This document shows positions 55,651 through 64,000 of a stretch of DNA of 64,000 nt, piece after piece. The stretch covers positions 558,001 to 622,000 of the forward strand of contig JAJTTP010000011.1 of assembly GCA_023313575.1 (NCBI GenBank), given 5' to 3'. The notes beneath the pieces are model-generated. The model searched no databases, was not told where the DNA came from, and was given only the letters and a program-made list of their open reading frames with translations. Made by a program: the position numbers and the translations under genes. This DNA comes from Eutypella sp. D-1 (lineage: Eukaryota; Ascomycota; Sordariomycetes; Xylariales; Diatrypaceae). Position 1 is the stretch's first letter. Each line of letters starts with the position of its first letter.

Positions 55651-56985
55651 ATGCCGCCGCCTAATACACCGGAAGAAGGACTTGTGACGAATACCACCAC
55701 GCTGGCTTTACGCCCGTTTGTTCGCCCCGAGGCTCCCTTATCCTCCTTATCCTCTTCATCCTCATCCCCCTCCTCCCCCGTCGTGGATTTACGTACTCTC
55801 GAATACGAAGAAACCGTCGATGAGAATTTAATATGTCCCATATGTCGAGTCGCCTTAGTATCACCAGTCATCACCAACTGCGATCACGTCTTCTGCAAGA
55901 AATGCCTCGTGCAAGCGCACGCCCTTAACCCCATCTGTCCCGTCGACCGCCTTCCTCTTAAACTCGTCTCCGAAACCCGATCCGCTCCTAAAATCGTCCA
56001 TAACCAACTCGATACTCTTCCCGTTCGGTGTCCCAATAAATCTAGGGGATGTGATTTGGTGGTAGCTCGCTCCCTGGTCGAGAATCATGTCATACGATAC
56101 TGCGACAAGACACTCGTTCCCTGTCCTCACCCTTCATGTGATAAGACTGTGGTTCGAAAAGACGTCGGCAAAGGCTGTCTACACTATGATGTGAAGTGTG
56201 AATATTGTGAAGAAACCAAACAGAAGGTAGATTTGGAGCAACACCAGGATACCGAGTGCCCCAATAGAAAGTCGCGTTGCGAACTGTGTGATGTCGAGTT
56301 TGTTCGGCATAGGCGGGACGAGCATGAGCAAGAGTGCCCCGAGGGCGAGACTTCCTGCAAATTCTCTCCCATGGGATGTACGCTCCAGATAAAGCGGAAG
56401 AACCTGGAAGAACACACGCAGACATGCGACTACCGTGTTGTTGGTCCCATCGGCGAGCAGCTGGCAGAACTACGAGCTAAGATAGGTGTCTTGAGCGAGC
56501 GAGACCGGCTAAAGGACCGCCGCATCAAGTTCCTGGAGAACAAAGGCTTTCCCCTACCCTCGACGAGTGCATCAGAATCCATCTCCGATATCAACCTCCC
56601 CGGCTCCCCAGGTCATGCCGAGTCGGCTCCGTACGAGTCGCGGGATCAGTACTTCCTATCGCTATTCGAGACGATGGAGTCCAAGGTCGAACGGCTCTCT
56701 TCCGTTCTGAATGAGGTCGAAGGCCGGCATTCCATGCAACTTTTCAACGAGACCATGCAGATCAAGGAGCAGCTGACCGAAATTCGAAGCACGCTAGGCG
56801 TTATGGGCATGCACGTTCGGTGGTTGATGAATTTCCGGCTACAGGAGCGCGGGCGTGCCGGGGCCGGTCCACCCACACTTCCGACGTCTCTCCCAGGCCA
56901 CCAGGAGACACAAACCAGAAGAACCGAGTCGAGTCTTCCCAGGCGACTTAGTGACAGCCTACGCGAGAACCCGCCACGACTTTGA
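55651..56985 (+). CDS. TRAF-type RING and zinc-finger protein (putative E3 ubiquitin ligase)
   Basis: Single exon of 444 aa from the first ATG after the 7-bp repeat. Residues 62-99 form a RING finger with C62, C65, C77, H79, C82, C85, C96 and D99; an Asp as last ligand (CPVD) is the C3HC3D form known from TRAF6. TRAF-type zinc fingers follow (about 125-285) with regularly spaced CPNKSRGCDL, CPHPSCD, CEYCEE, CELCDVEF and CKFSPMGC pairs each closed by H-x3-7-C. A short coiled coil (about 290-320) and a second helical region (about 355-410) could trimerise. No MATH domain is seen; the tail is disordered. E2-dependent ubiquitin ligation is inferred from the RING; partners are unknown. Confidence 0.9.
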   Translation: MPPPNTPEEGLVTNTTTLALRPFVRPEAPLSSLSSSSSSPSSPVVDLRTLEYEETVDENLICPICRVALVSPVITNCDHVFCKKCLVQAHALNPICPVDRLPLKLVSETRSAPKIVHNQLDTLPVRCPNKSRGCDLVVARSLVENHVIRYCDKTLVPCPHPSCDKTVVRKDVGKGCLHYDVKCEYCEETKQKVDLEQHQDTECPNRKSRCELCDVEFVRHRRDEHEQECPEGETSCKFSPMGCTLQIKRKNLEEHTQTCDYRVVGPIGEQLAELRAKIGVLSERDRLKDRRIKFLENKGFPLPSTSASESISDINLPGSPGHAESAPYESRDQYFLSLFETMESKVERLSSVLNEVEGRHSMQLFNETMQIKEQLTEIRSTLGVMGMHVRWLMNFRLQERGRAGAGPPTLPTSLPGHQETQTRRTESSLPRRLSDSLRENPPRL

Positions 56986-58161
56986 TACTAGATCTCAGCC
57001 GTCGGTCGGATATCACCGTCTCGTAAATCCACTCCTAAAAAAGAAAACCCCTGAGACACTCGCTATTTGCTCGTTATGGATGGAGATCATGCATTATGAC
57101 TATGCTTTATCTTATTGAGCTCTGCTCACCCCATCGGGAAGATCATATATGCAGTTATTTATGAGGGGGGTCGGTCGCAGACCTTTTGAGAGCCAAGACC
57201 TGCGCAGTGCTGTATGGAACCCCCAACCCACCAACTTTGCTTCCGTCGCGTCTAATATACGACAGTCGAGTTTGAATGACTATGGAAGCGCAACATGGTA
57301 CAGCCAATACTATCGTTTGGCTACTGAGTCTTCGCGGTTATGACGGGCTTAGTACAGGAATGGGAGCTTTGCTTAACAGGTATTCCGGTTATTAAGGCTG
57401 GAAGGCCTGTTTATGGATGAGAATATCATTGAGACCAAATAACGGATATCTATAGCGTCCTTAATTACCACATGAGCAAAAGGCAGACGGATCTCTATCC
57501 GGAAGTAAATGCCGCTTGCGAGCAATCCTTCAAGCAGGGCTGAACCAACATTTACATGCTGGAGCGGAATGTACATGAAATAATTAGCAGTTACCTAGGT
57601 ATTTACCAGTAACAACTCCCGAATAACGAGGATAGGTGCATTTGTAGCAGCTTATCGTATGGGTGGAAAGGGGGTAGACCGTTAAGGGCAGCTATCTCCT
57701 CATATCCCACCCGCAATACAAAAATTAAGAATAAAAATAAATCCAAGTTTACTACAATTGGAACATCTACGAGTCACTGGGTTTCGTTATGGGAGGCTAG
57801 GAAAAATGAAGAGCAAATTTATTTACGAAAGATGGAAGTGCTGATGTTTCTCGCGCATCCTGACTGGCATCCACATATACGCCATTCGATTGGTGGGCAG
57901 CAGTAGTAATCAAGCAAGGGACCATAGTAATGAGGAAGGCTGGGGTCTTATGCTCTAAGTTACCGAGGTATGGTCACTGGGAGAACATCCACTCACACGT
58001 ACCTCACATCAACCACGACCATTACGACTACCTACGGCATACTCCGTCTTTTACCCTGCTTCGTCTGCACTTAAAACCAGTCTAGGTGACGTTGCCACAT
58101 ATGAACTGTCAGCAGCAGCAGGAGAAGTCAACACAACAACCACAAACATCTCACGAGTTCC
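56986..58161. other. Intergenic, no gene seen
   Basis: About 1.2 kb, AT-rich, between two plus-strand genes. Small open frames have no motif. Confidence 0.6.
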
Positions 58162-59578
58162 ATGCGCTCCATCAGACAGAAAATGGACGAGTTAATGCGC
58201 AAAGCCATCCGGCAGGTCGAGGAAGCGAAGAGGAAGATGGGGTCCGCCTCGTCGGCGACGACCCCGTGGATCCCGGACCATCCGCATCCGCAGGCGTACT
58301 ACGCCTTTGACGAGGGCGCGGGCGCCTGGAAGCCGCGCCATCCGGGCTCTTCCTCCTCCTCCTCCTCTGACCCCGCCGCCCGCATCGGCAGCCTGGCCCT
58401 CTTCTCTTGGAACATCGACTTCATGCTCCCGCGCGCGACGGAGCGGATGCGGACCGCGCTGGCGCACCTCGAGGGGCGCGTGGCGCCGCTGCTGCAACAA
58501 CCCCCGTCGGCGGCTCCGGAAACCGGAGCGACGCAGCAGCGGACGGACACCGCCGTCGTCGTCTTCCTCCAGGAGTGCGTGGCCTCGGACCTGGAGGACC
58601 TGGCGGCGACGCCGTGGATCCGGCGCCACTTCTACTTAACGGACGTCGCGGCCTCGGCGGTGCCGTCCGCCGGCGGTTCTGAGGGAGAGGAGGGCGGCAC
58701 CGGAGGAAAAGGAGTGGGGTCTTGGGCCTCGGGCTACTACGGCACCACGGCGCTCGTCGACCGCCGCCTCCCGCTGCGCGCGCTTTTCCGCGTGCACTAC
58801 CGACAGACGCGCATGGACCGCGACGCGCTCTTCGTGGACGTCGGCATGTGGCGCGGCAAAGGCGATGATGATGATACAGCTGCCGACGCAGAGAAGACGA
58901 TCCGCCTCTGCAACACGCACCTCGAATCCCTGGCCCTGGACCCGCCGTTCCGACCACCGCAGGTCGCGGTGTTCGCGAGCTACATGCGCGGCGGTTCTTC
59001 CGAGGCCGCGGCCGCAGCCGCAGCCACTCCGCACGGCGCGGTCGCCGCGGGTGACTTTAACGCCATTCAGGACTTCGACCGGACGCTGCACGCGGACAAC
59101 GGGCTGCGCGACGCGTTCCTCGAGCTCGGGGGCCGCGAGGACGACCCGGCGTCCTATACGTGGGGACAGCAGGCGGCGACGGAGCTGCGGGAGCGGTTCG
59201 GCTGTTCGCGGAGTACGTGGTTGCTTTTTTTTCTTTCCCTTGCCCTCCCATCCTACTGTTCCCTCTTACGTCTCTTCCATCTTTCATATTCCTCCTTCCC
59301 CTTTTCCTTCATCTCCCTTCTCCCCAACCCCCTTTCTTGACATATTGAAAGCCGAAGTACCCGACTAACCCTGGACCCCCAACCTACGTTTGCTACCCCG
59401 AGCAGTGGACAAGGTATACTTCTGCGGCGGCCTAAAGCTGCGCACGTTCGATCGGTTTGGCGCCGATGTGCAGCTCGCGGGCGACGACATGCAGGAGGAG
59501 TTCGGCGCCCTCGGCTTCGAGAAGCCCTGGGTCACGGACCATCTAGGCGTCGTGGCCGAATTCGATGTTGTGGATTAA
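58162..59578 (+). CDS. Endonuclease/exonuclease/phosphatase-family protein, TDP2-like
   Basis: Exons 58162-59212 and 59406-59578 join in phase 1 (the split codon makes Met in CSRMDKVYFCGG) to give 407 aa. Family active-site elements occur in order: SWNIDF with Asn84, FLQE with metal-binding Glu138, NTHLES (251-256), GDFN (297-300), and TDHLGV with Asp395/His396 near the end. This set defines a Mg-dependent phosphodiesterase of the DNase I/APE1/TDP2 group; the short W-N-I-D and L-Q-E signatures are nearest to TDP2-like fungal proteins, but whether the substrate is DNA, a phospholipid or a nucleotide is not known. The N-terminus is helical and charged. The coding region is very GC-rich compared with its flanks. 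Confidence 0.85.
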
Positions 59579-60265
59579 TTAGGGGCAGCGTATGATATGT
59601 GTGTGTGTGTGTGTGTGTGTTGAGTGGGCGACGCACGTCAAGCGGCCTGTTGCTTCAGGTCTCGGTGGGAGCAGAGCCGAGGTTACGTTTTAGTGTATGG
59701 GTTTCGATGAACTGAACTACAATGTAGACAAAGACAATAGGATGCTATGGGCAGAGGGCATATGATATAGACACCTCTGTTCTCATTACAGCTTACGCAT
59801 AGACAGCGTCTATGAGTTCGGTCGTCGATATAAAGCCGCGAAACATTCCTAGATTATTACGGAGTACTACGTGCTTCTCGAGTAATGGCAGCTTATACAG
59901 ACCTGATCTATGTCTTATTGGAATGCTTGCTTTGACACTCGTTGTGATTGCAATTATCGTCAGGTGTGTTGCTGCAAGCCAGGGTATATCTGCCTAATAG
60001 TAAACGAGCCCCACTGTCCAGCTATCTTCACGACATGTCCGGTAAGCAGGCGTTCCGAAGCGAAGCCAGTACTCCGTCGCTCCTTGACCCCACATACCCC
60101 GACATTACTCATGATAAAACAGGTTGACAGAGTAGCAGTTGCTATGGTATTACAGCGGACGAAACCGGGAATCCTACCACCTATCTACACGACCGATGTG
60201 ATACCGATCGCTCTTTTCCCAGGTAGGCGTCGTACAGCACTCTAACTACCCGTACCGGTGCCTGC
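59579..60265. other. Convergent intergenic spacer
   Basis: About 690 bp between convergent genes, with the GT microsatellite. No gene seen. Confidence 0.6.
59599..59620. repeat. (GT)11 microsatellite
   Basis: Eleven perfect GT units in the 3' flank of the TDP2-like gene. Confidence 0.9.
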
Positions 60266-62587
60266 TCACTTCTTGATTATCTTCAGCAACGGCGCGATCC
60301 TTGACCTCTTGCTGAGGCCGACACGGTGGGGGACCTTTGACTGCGACGACGCCACCGGCTTAGGCGTGGCGGTGGTCTCCTTGATCGGAGCCTTGGTCTG
60401 TACCTTATCGGAGGGAGTAGCGGCGGCAGCTACCCCGGCCGACTTCTTGCCCGCCGACTCGGTCGAGGCTGATCGCAAGGGGGGCCCGGCACTGTTGTTT
60501 GCGCTCGCCGTGTTGACGTCAACTTCCTTCAGGGGAGGAGAGACTCCTTTCGGCTCTCGGGAACCAGCGCCGTCGTCCTCGCTTGCTTCATTTCTCTTCT
60601 TGCGCTGCTTCTGCCTGGCCTTGTTAGACCTGGGATTCCTCACCTCTTGTTCGGAGGCTTCCCCGTCGTCGTCTTTGTCAAAGGGGTCCTCCTCGGGTTC
60701 AGCGACCTCAGGGGCCTCTAGTTCCTCGGGCTCCTCGATCCGGGGCGGTGGAAGAGGCGTCTCCTTAGTTGTCGCCGTGGTCTTCGCCGGGTCCGACTTG
60801 CGCGGTCTGCCGCGTTTCTTCTTCGGCTTCTCTATTATTTCTTCCACCTCGACGGGATGAGAGAGAGGGTCAACGGCAGATGTCTCCGCTTCCTTAGCCG
60901 GTAGTCCGTCTTGGATGACTTCAAGTACAGGCTGCTTCTTCTTCCGGCCGCGTTTCTTAGGCTGCGCCGCTGGTGGGGCATCGGCTTCTTTAGGTGTAGG
61001 GATTTCTAATGTCGTAGGTGGTGGTACAGCCGGGACGAATGCCTGCTCGGCAGGATCGGCAGTATCATGATATTGGCCTGTCTCCACTAAATCCACGGGC
61101 TCGTCCGCCGCATTTTGCTCTGCAGTTTCGCCTTCGTGGATACTCGCAGCAGTTGAGCGGCTTCGACTAGGCCGGGGTTTATACGTCTCGCCGGGAAGGT
61201 GGATAGCCTCCGTGTCCCAAGAGTCATCATGGCCGAGCTCATCTGCCTCTTCTTCTATACGTTTCCGGTTCTTTCTTTTCTTCTGACTGGGCGAGACCAG
61301 AGTCGGTGGTGGTGGCGGCAGAACCTCACTACTTGGGTCTTGCGTGGAACCTTTTTTCTGCGACGCGAATATGGATTTCCTGCCTGCTGGATGCCCGGTC
61401 TCGGAAGCCATGACATCAGGGGAAGACGGTATCTGGGGAGAATTGTCAGCAAACCTCTAGCTCGACCACAGCATATGTCAAATACTCACGTCAATTACCT
61501 CCGTGGAATCATCTGGGTGTTTAGGTGCAGTAGACGGCAATGGCAACCCCGAAGAGGCTGCCGCATAATAGCTCGGTGTCGAGTATGCGATGGTAGTAAC
61601 ACCGCTCGACTTCGGGTTGGTTGCGGATCCGGCCATTCCGTCGGGCGGGTTAGCCGGCACGCTGACCTTCTGATACTGGAGCTTCTGCATCGTAGTCAGG
61701 TTGCTCTGCGCGATGTAGAAGGTTGTAGCGTTTTGCGCCGTGGTGTCGTAAAGCGATATCTTTGGCTTTTTCCTAGGCGGTAGTGGTGATGGCGCAACAA
61801 ACCCGTCGTCACCATGACGGGCGTTACCAACACCCTCGTCTTCTGCTGTATGCAGTGGATCATCCTGGTCATCATCTATGCCGTTATTAAATATCTTCGA
61901 GCCTGCAGAACCCGGGCTCAGCGCCGAGTTACCCCTTCTCCGCTTGCCGTAGGTGGTCAAGGACTTTTTCATCCCCCTCGAGCCCTCTGCGTTCTCAGTA
62001 GGACTGCTACTGGGAACATCCCACATGTCCCCCCCAGCCGCAGCAGTGGCGGTACCTATGTGCGGGGTGTTTATCTGAGTCGCATCCTCGCTCCACGGGG
62101 ACTGCTGGTCGCCCGGCTTCTTGAAGACGACTAAGGGTGACGGGATGTCTAATCCCGAAGAAGGATGGTTTGCCTGGCTCTTTCGCTTCCTTCCCGTTGT
62201 TGACAGCGACACTTCGCCACTGCTAGCCCCCGCTTTCTGGCTCTGCTGCACGATGTTCTCGATGAGACGTGCTTGCTGCTGCTGTTGGTGTTGGAGAACA
62301 CTATTCTGCTGCTCGTTGTAGATGTTGGCGAAGAACGAGGGGTCCGTCATGTCCGATACTTCATTTCCACTACTGCTACTGCCGACTCTGTGACCATTCC
62401 ATAGAGTTTCATCTGCGTCGGCAGCAACAAGTTGGTCCACGGGACTCAATGACCGCCCGACTCGGTTTCCCAGAGGACTAAGCGGCTCGGGCTCGGGCCT
62501 CTCTGCCGGCACATGCCTAACGGGACTAGAGTCATCGATGTCCTCATCATCATCATCAGAGTCTGCCACTACCTTCCGTGGAGGCAT
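60266..62587 (-). CDS. AT-hook nuclear protein
   Basis: Exons 62587-61490 and 61432-60266 join in phase 0 (VID to IPSSPDV) to give 754 aa. The protein is mostly disordered. It starts with an acidic run after MPPRKVVADS, has a poly-Gln patch (QHQQQQQA), several basic clusters (TGRKRKS, YGKRRRG, PPRKKPK, SQKKRKNRKR) that could act as nuclear signals, and two AT-hook-like motifs: KKRGRKKK and the canonical KKKRGRPRK. A short hydrophobic-aromatic block, TTFYIAQSNLTTMQKLQYQK, stands out as the only part that looks foldable. The C-terminus is basic (VGLSKRSRIAPLLKIIKK). Binding to AT-rich minor grooves is inferred from the hooks; no enzymatic domain is seen. Confidence 0.82.
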
Positions 62588-63195
62588 CTTCTTTGTGAGA
62601 CTGTGATTGGATTTGCTGGGGGTGGGGGGTTGTTGGTGGATAACAACAAGGTATGTAGTTAGGAAGAATTGAGCCTAGGTTGTGAGACGCGCTTGGACGC
62701 GTTAAGCTGTTTTCTCCCATTATGGAAGTATTTGTAACTATCGATGCGAGTGGGTCTAATGTGTAAGGTAGGGGTACCTAGGTAATGTATGCACCCGACA
62801 CCTAGGTCTAGGTACCTAGCTAGGTGAAGTATTTCGTACCTAGGTACATACCTACATACGAGTACGGGGTACCTACCTACATAGGTAGGTAGCGACTTCG
62901 AAGAGGGACAGACAGGAACCTTTTTAAAAGTTCGAACCAACTTCACGAAACAATGAACGGTTTAAACGAATCATAATGCTTCGCAAAATCTTCATTCCTG
63001 AAGTCCTATCAAGTCCTAAATCATGGCTCTACACTGCTGCCATCACTATGCTGCTTGGGAAAAGCCAGAGCTTCTTCGCAGTGGTTTTACATGGTAGCAT
63101 CCACGAAGTAAGAATCGAAGCTTTCTTTGAGATCTTACACACGATCGAGTTGTTCTTTCAGTAGATAAGTCGACAAGGGAAGTAGATACCGTCGC
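62588..63195. other. Intergenic with palindromic CCTAGG-type repeats
   Basis: About 600 bp between two minus-strand genes. The part from 62766 to 62893 is packed with short palindromes of TACCTAGGTA type (separate entry). No gene seen. Confidence 0.6.
62766..62893. repeat. Cluster of TACCTAGGTA-type palindromes
   Basis: Multiple interspersed copies of GTACCTAGG, CCTAGGT and CTACCTACATAGGTAGG in about 130 bp, all able to pair with each other. The same motif occurs singly at other intergenic places in the window (for example 39065-39082). Confidence 0.7.
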
Positions 63196-64000
63196 CTAGC
63201 TCTGCCGCTTTCTAACATCCACCAGTATTTTGACGTCCTTCTCTTTCTCGTGTGTTAGCGAGAGGAGCCCATCCTCAACCACCCTATCTATCGCGATTTT
63301 ACTCGTGATCATCTCCTTCACGTCCATCGTTCCACTATCCAACGCCTTGATAACATCATGAAAATCAGCCGTAGTGTAACCTAGAGCTTTTTGGAAGTCA
63401 GCGTGATTCAGCTGCATCATTTGTGAGAGAGGCTCTCTTAAACGTCTTACCTGTTAAGAGCCGTTTTTCCCCTATTAAAAGGTCCATCATGTGAAAGGGA
63501 ATCTCCGTTCCCCAAGTGGAAACGTTCACAATAGTCCCCCTACTTCGAACTGATAGACATGCAGACTTGATGCTCGCAGCTACGCCGGCGCACTCAAAGG
63601 CTATGTCCGGCCCTTGGCCATCGCACAGCAGCTTACACTTGGAGACAACATCTTCCCTCAGTGGGTCGATGACCGCGGTGGCCCCAAAACGCTGCGCAAA
63701 TCTTGCTCGGTTGACCGAGACTTCCGCTACAATGACTTGCCCAGGTTTGCGGGCTTTGAGGCATTGGATGACAGCCAGGCCAATCGGACCCGCGCCCATG
63801 ACGAGGACGCTATCTCCAGCTTTGACGGCCGACTGTTCAATAGCATGCCATGCGACCGCGAGGGGCTCAATTAGAGCTGTGTTACGCTTGGTTTAGTACT
63901 TATTCCACTCCAACCAAGTGTGTTTTTCGGGTTCTACTCACCTCCGATGTCCGACGGAATCGTCTCGGGAAGTTTGAACGCGTACCTCGCATCCACGCAC
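63196..64000 (-). CDS. Zinc-type medium-chain alcohol/polyol dehydrogenase (5' end outside window)
   Basis: Partial gene; visible minus-strand exons are 64000-63942 (open at the edge), 63876-63451 and 63386-63196, all in phase. The visible part begins YAFKLPETIPSDIG and continues GALIEPLAVAWHAI (with the usual Glu of the catalytic domain), then the NAD(P)-binding GAGPIGLAVIQCLK and IVAEVS, DIAFECAG, and ends KDVKILVDVRKRQS. This matches the (R,R)-butanediol/xylitol/sorbitol dehydrogenase branch; the substrate cannot be assigned without the N-terminal zinc-binding part. The last intron (63387-63450, 64 bp) was placed to AAAAG because that joins LLT to ALGYTTADF, the form homologues show; other AGs break the frame. 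Confidence 0.88.

Noticed and set aside
63387..63450. Apparent frameshift in the polyol dehydrogenase
   Set aside because: A 64-bp GT..AG intron restores the frame and the family motif, so the gene is not broken here.

Overview
The window looks like nuclear DNA of a filamentous ascomycete, most likely a Sordariomycete (possibly Xylariales; the rank below class is a guess). The reasons are genes split by short introns (about 50-140 bp, GT..AG, GTAAGT/GTGAGT-type donors), intron-rich alpha-tubulin, an ascomycete laccase ending in the processed DSGL motif, FMP52 and EDE1 orthologues, AA1-like and other cysteine-bearing secreted proteins, and a degraded Zn2Cys6 transcription-factor domain. I built exon models by hand and checked that reading phase holds across every junction; no transcript or homology search was available.

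Layout. 1-6.4 kb: a multi-pass membrane protein fused to a spermidine-synthase-like domain (+), a Rrg1/METTL16-family lysine-methyltransferase-like protein (-) and FMP52 (-). 6.4-34 kb is gene-sparse and accessory in character: a solo LTR with perfect target-site duplication, an AA1-like secreted protein (-), a double-chromodomain protein (-), a laccase (-), a 6-kb gene-free stretch, an MFS sugar transporter (-), two divergently oriented secreted cysteine-containing proteins with a Zn2Cys6 relic at the 3' end of one, and a short-chain dehydrogenase (-).

35-62.6 kb is mostly housekeeping: a WW-domain protein (+), a putative Pga1-type GPI-mannosyltransferase II co-activator (-), alpha-tubulin (+), a small secreted protein alone in a gene-poor 6.5-kb patch (+), EDE1 (+), a Gly/Ser-rich single-pass membrane protein (-), a TRAF-type RING protein (+), an endonuclease/exonuclease/phosphatase-family protein (+) and an AT-hook protein (-). 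A medium-chain zinc-type polyol/alcohol dehydrogenase (-) runs off the right edge.

No gene cluster with one evident joint pathway is visible. The genes likely to respond to the environment (laccase, sugar transporter, the 45.6-kb secreted protein) share an identical TATATAAG box 152-155 bp before the start codon, whereas the housekeeping genes I inspected do not show it. I found no convincing tRNA, rRNA or CRISPR, and no system that I can call new. The most notable items are the solo LTR, the Zn2Cys6 relic with RIP-like Cys-to-Tyr changes, the asymmetric pair of chromodomains, and the SDR whose second intron is open in frame.
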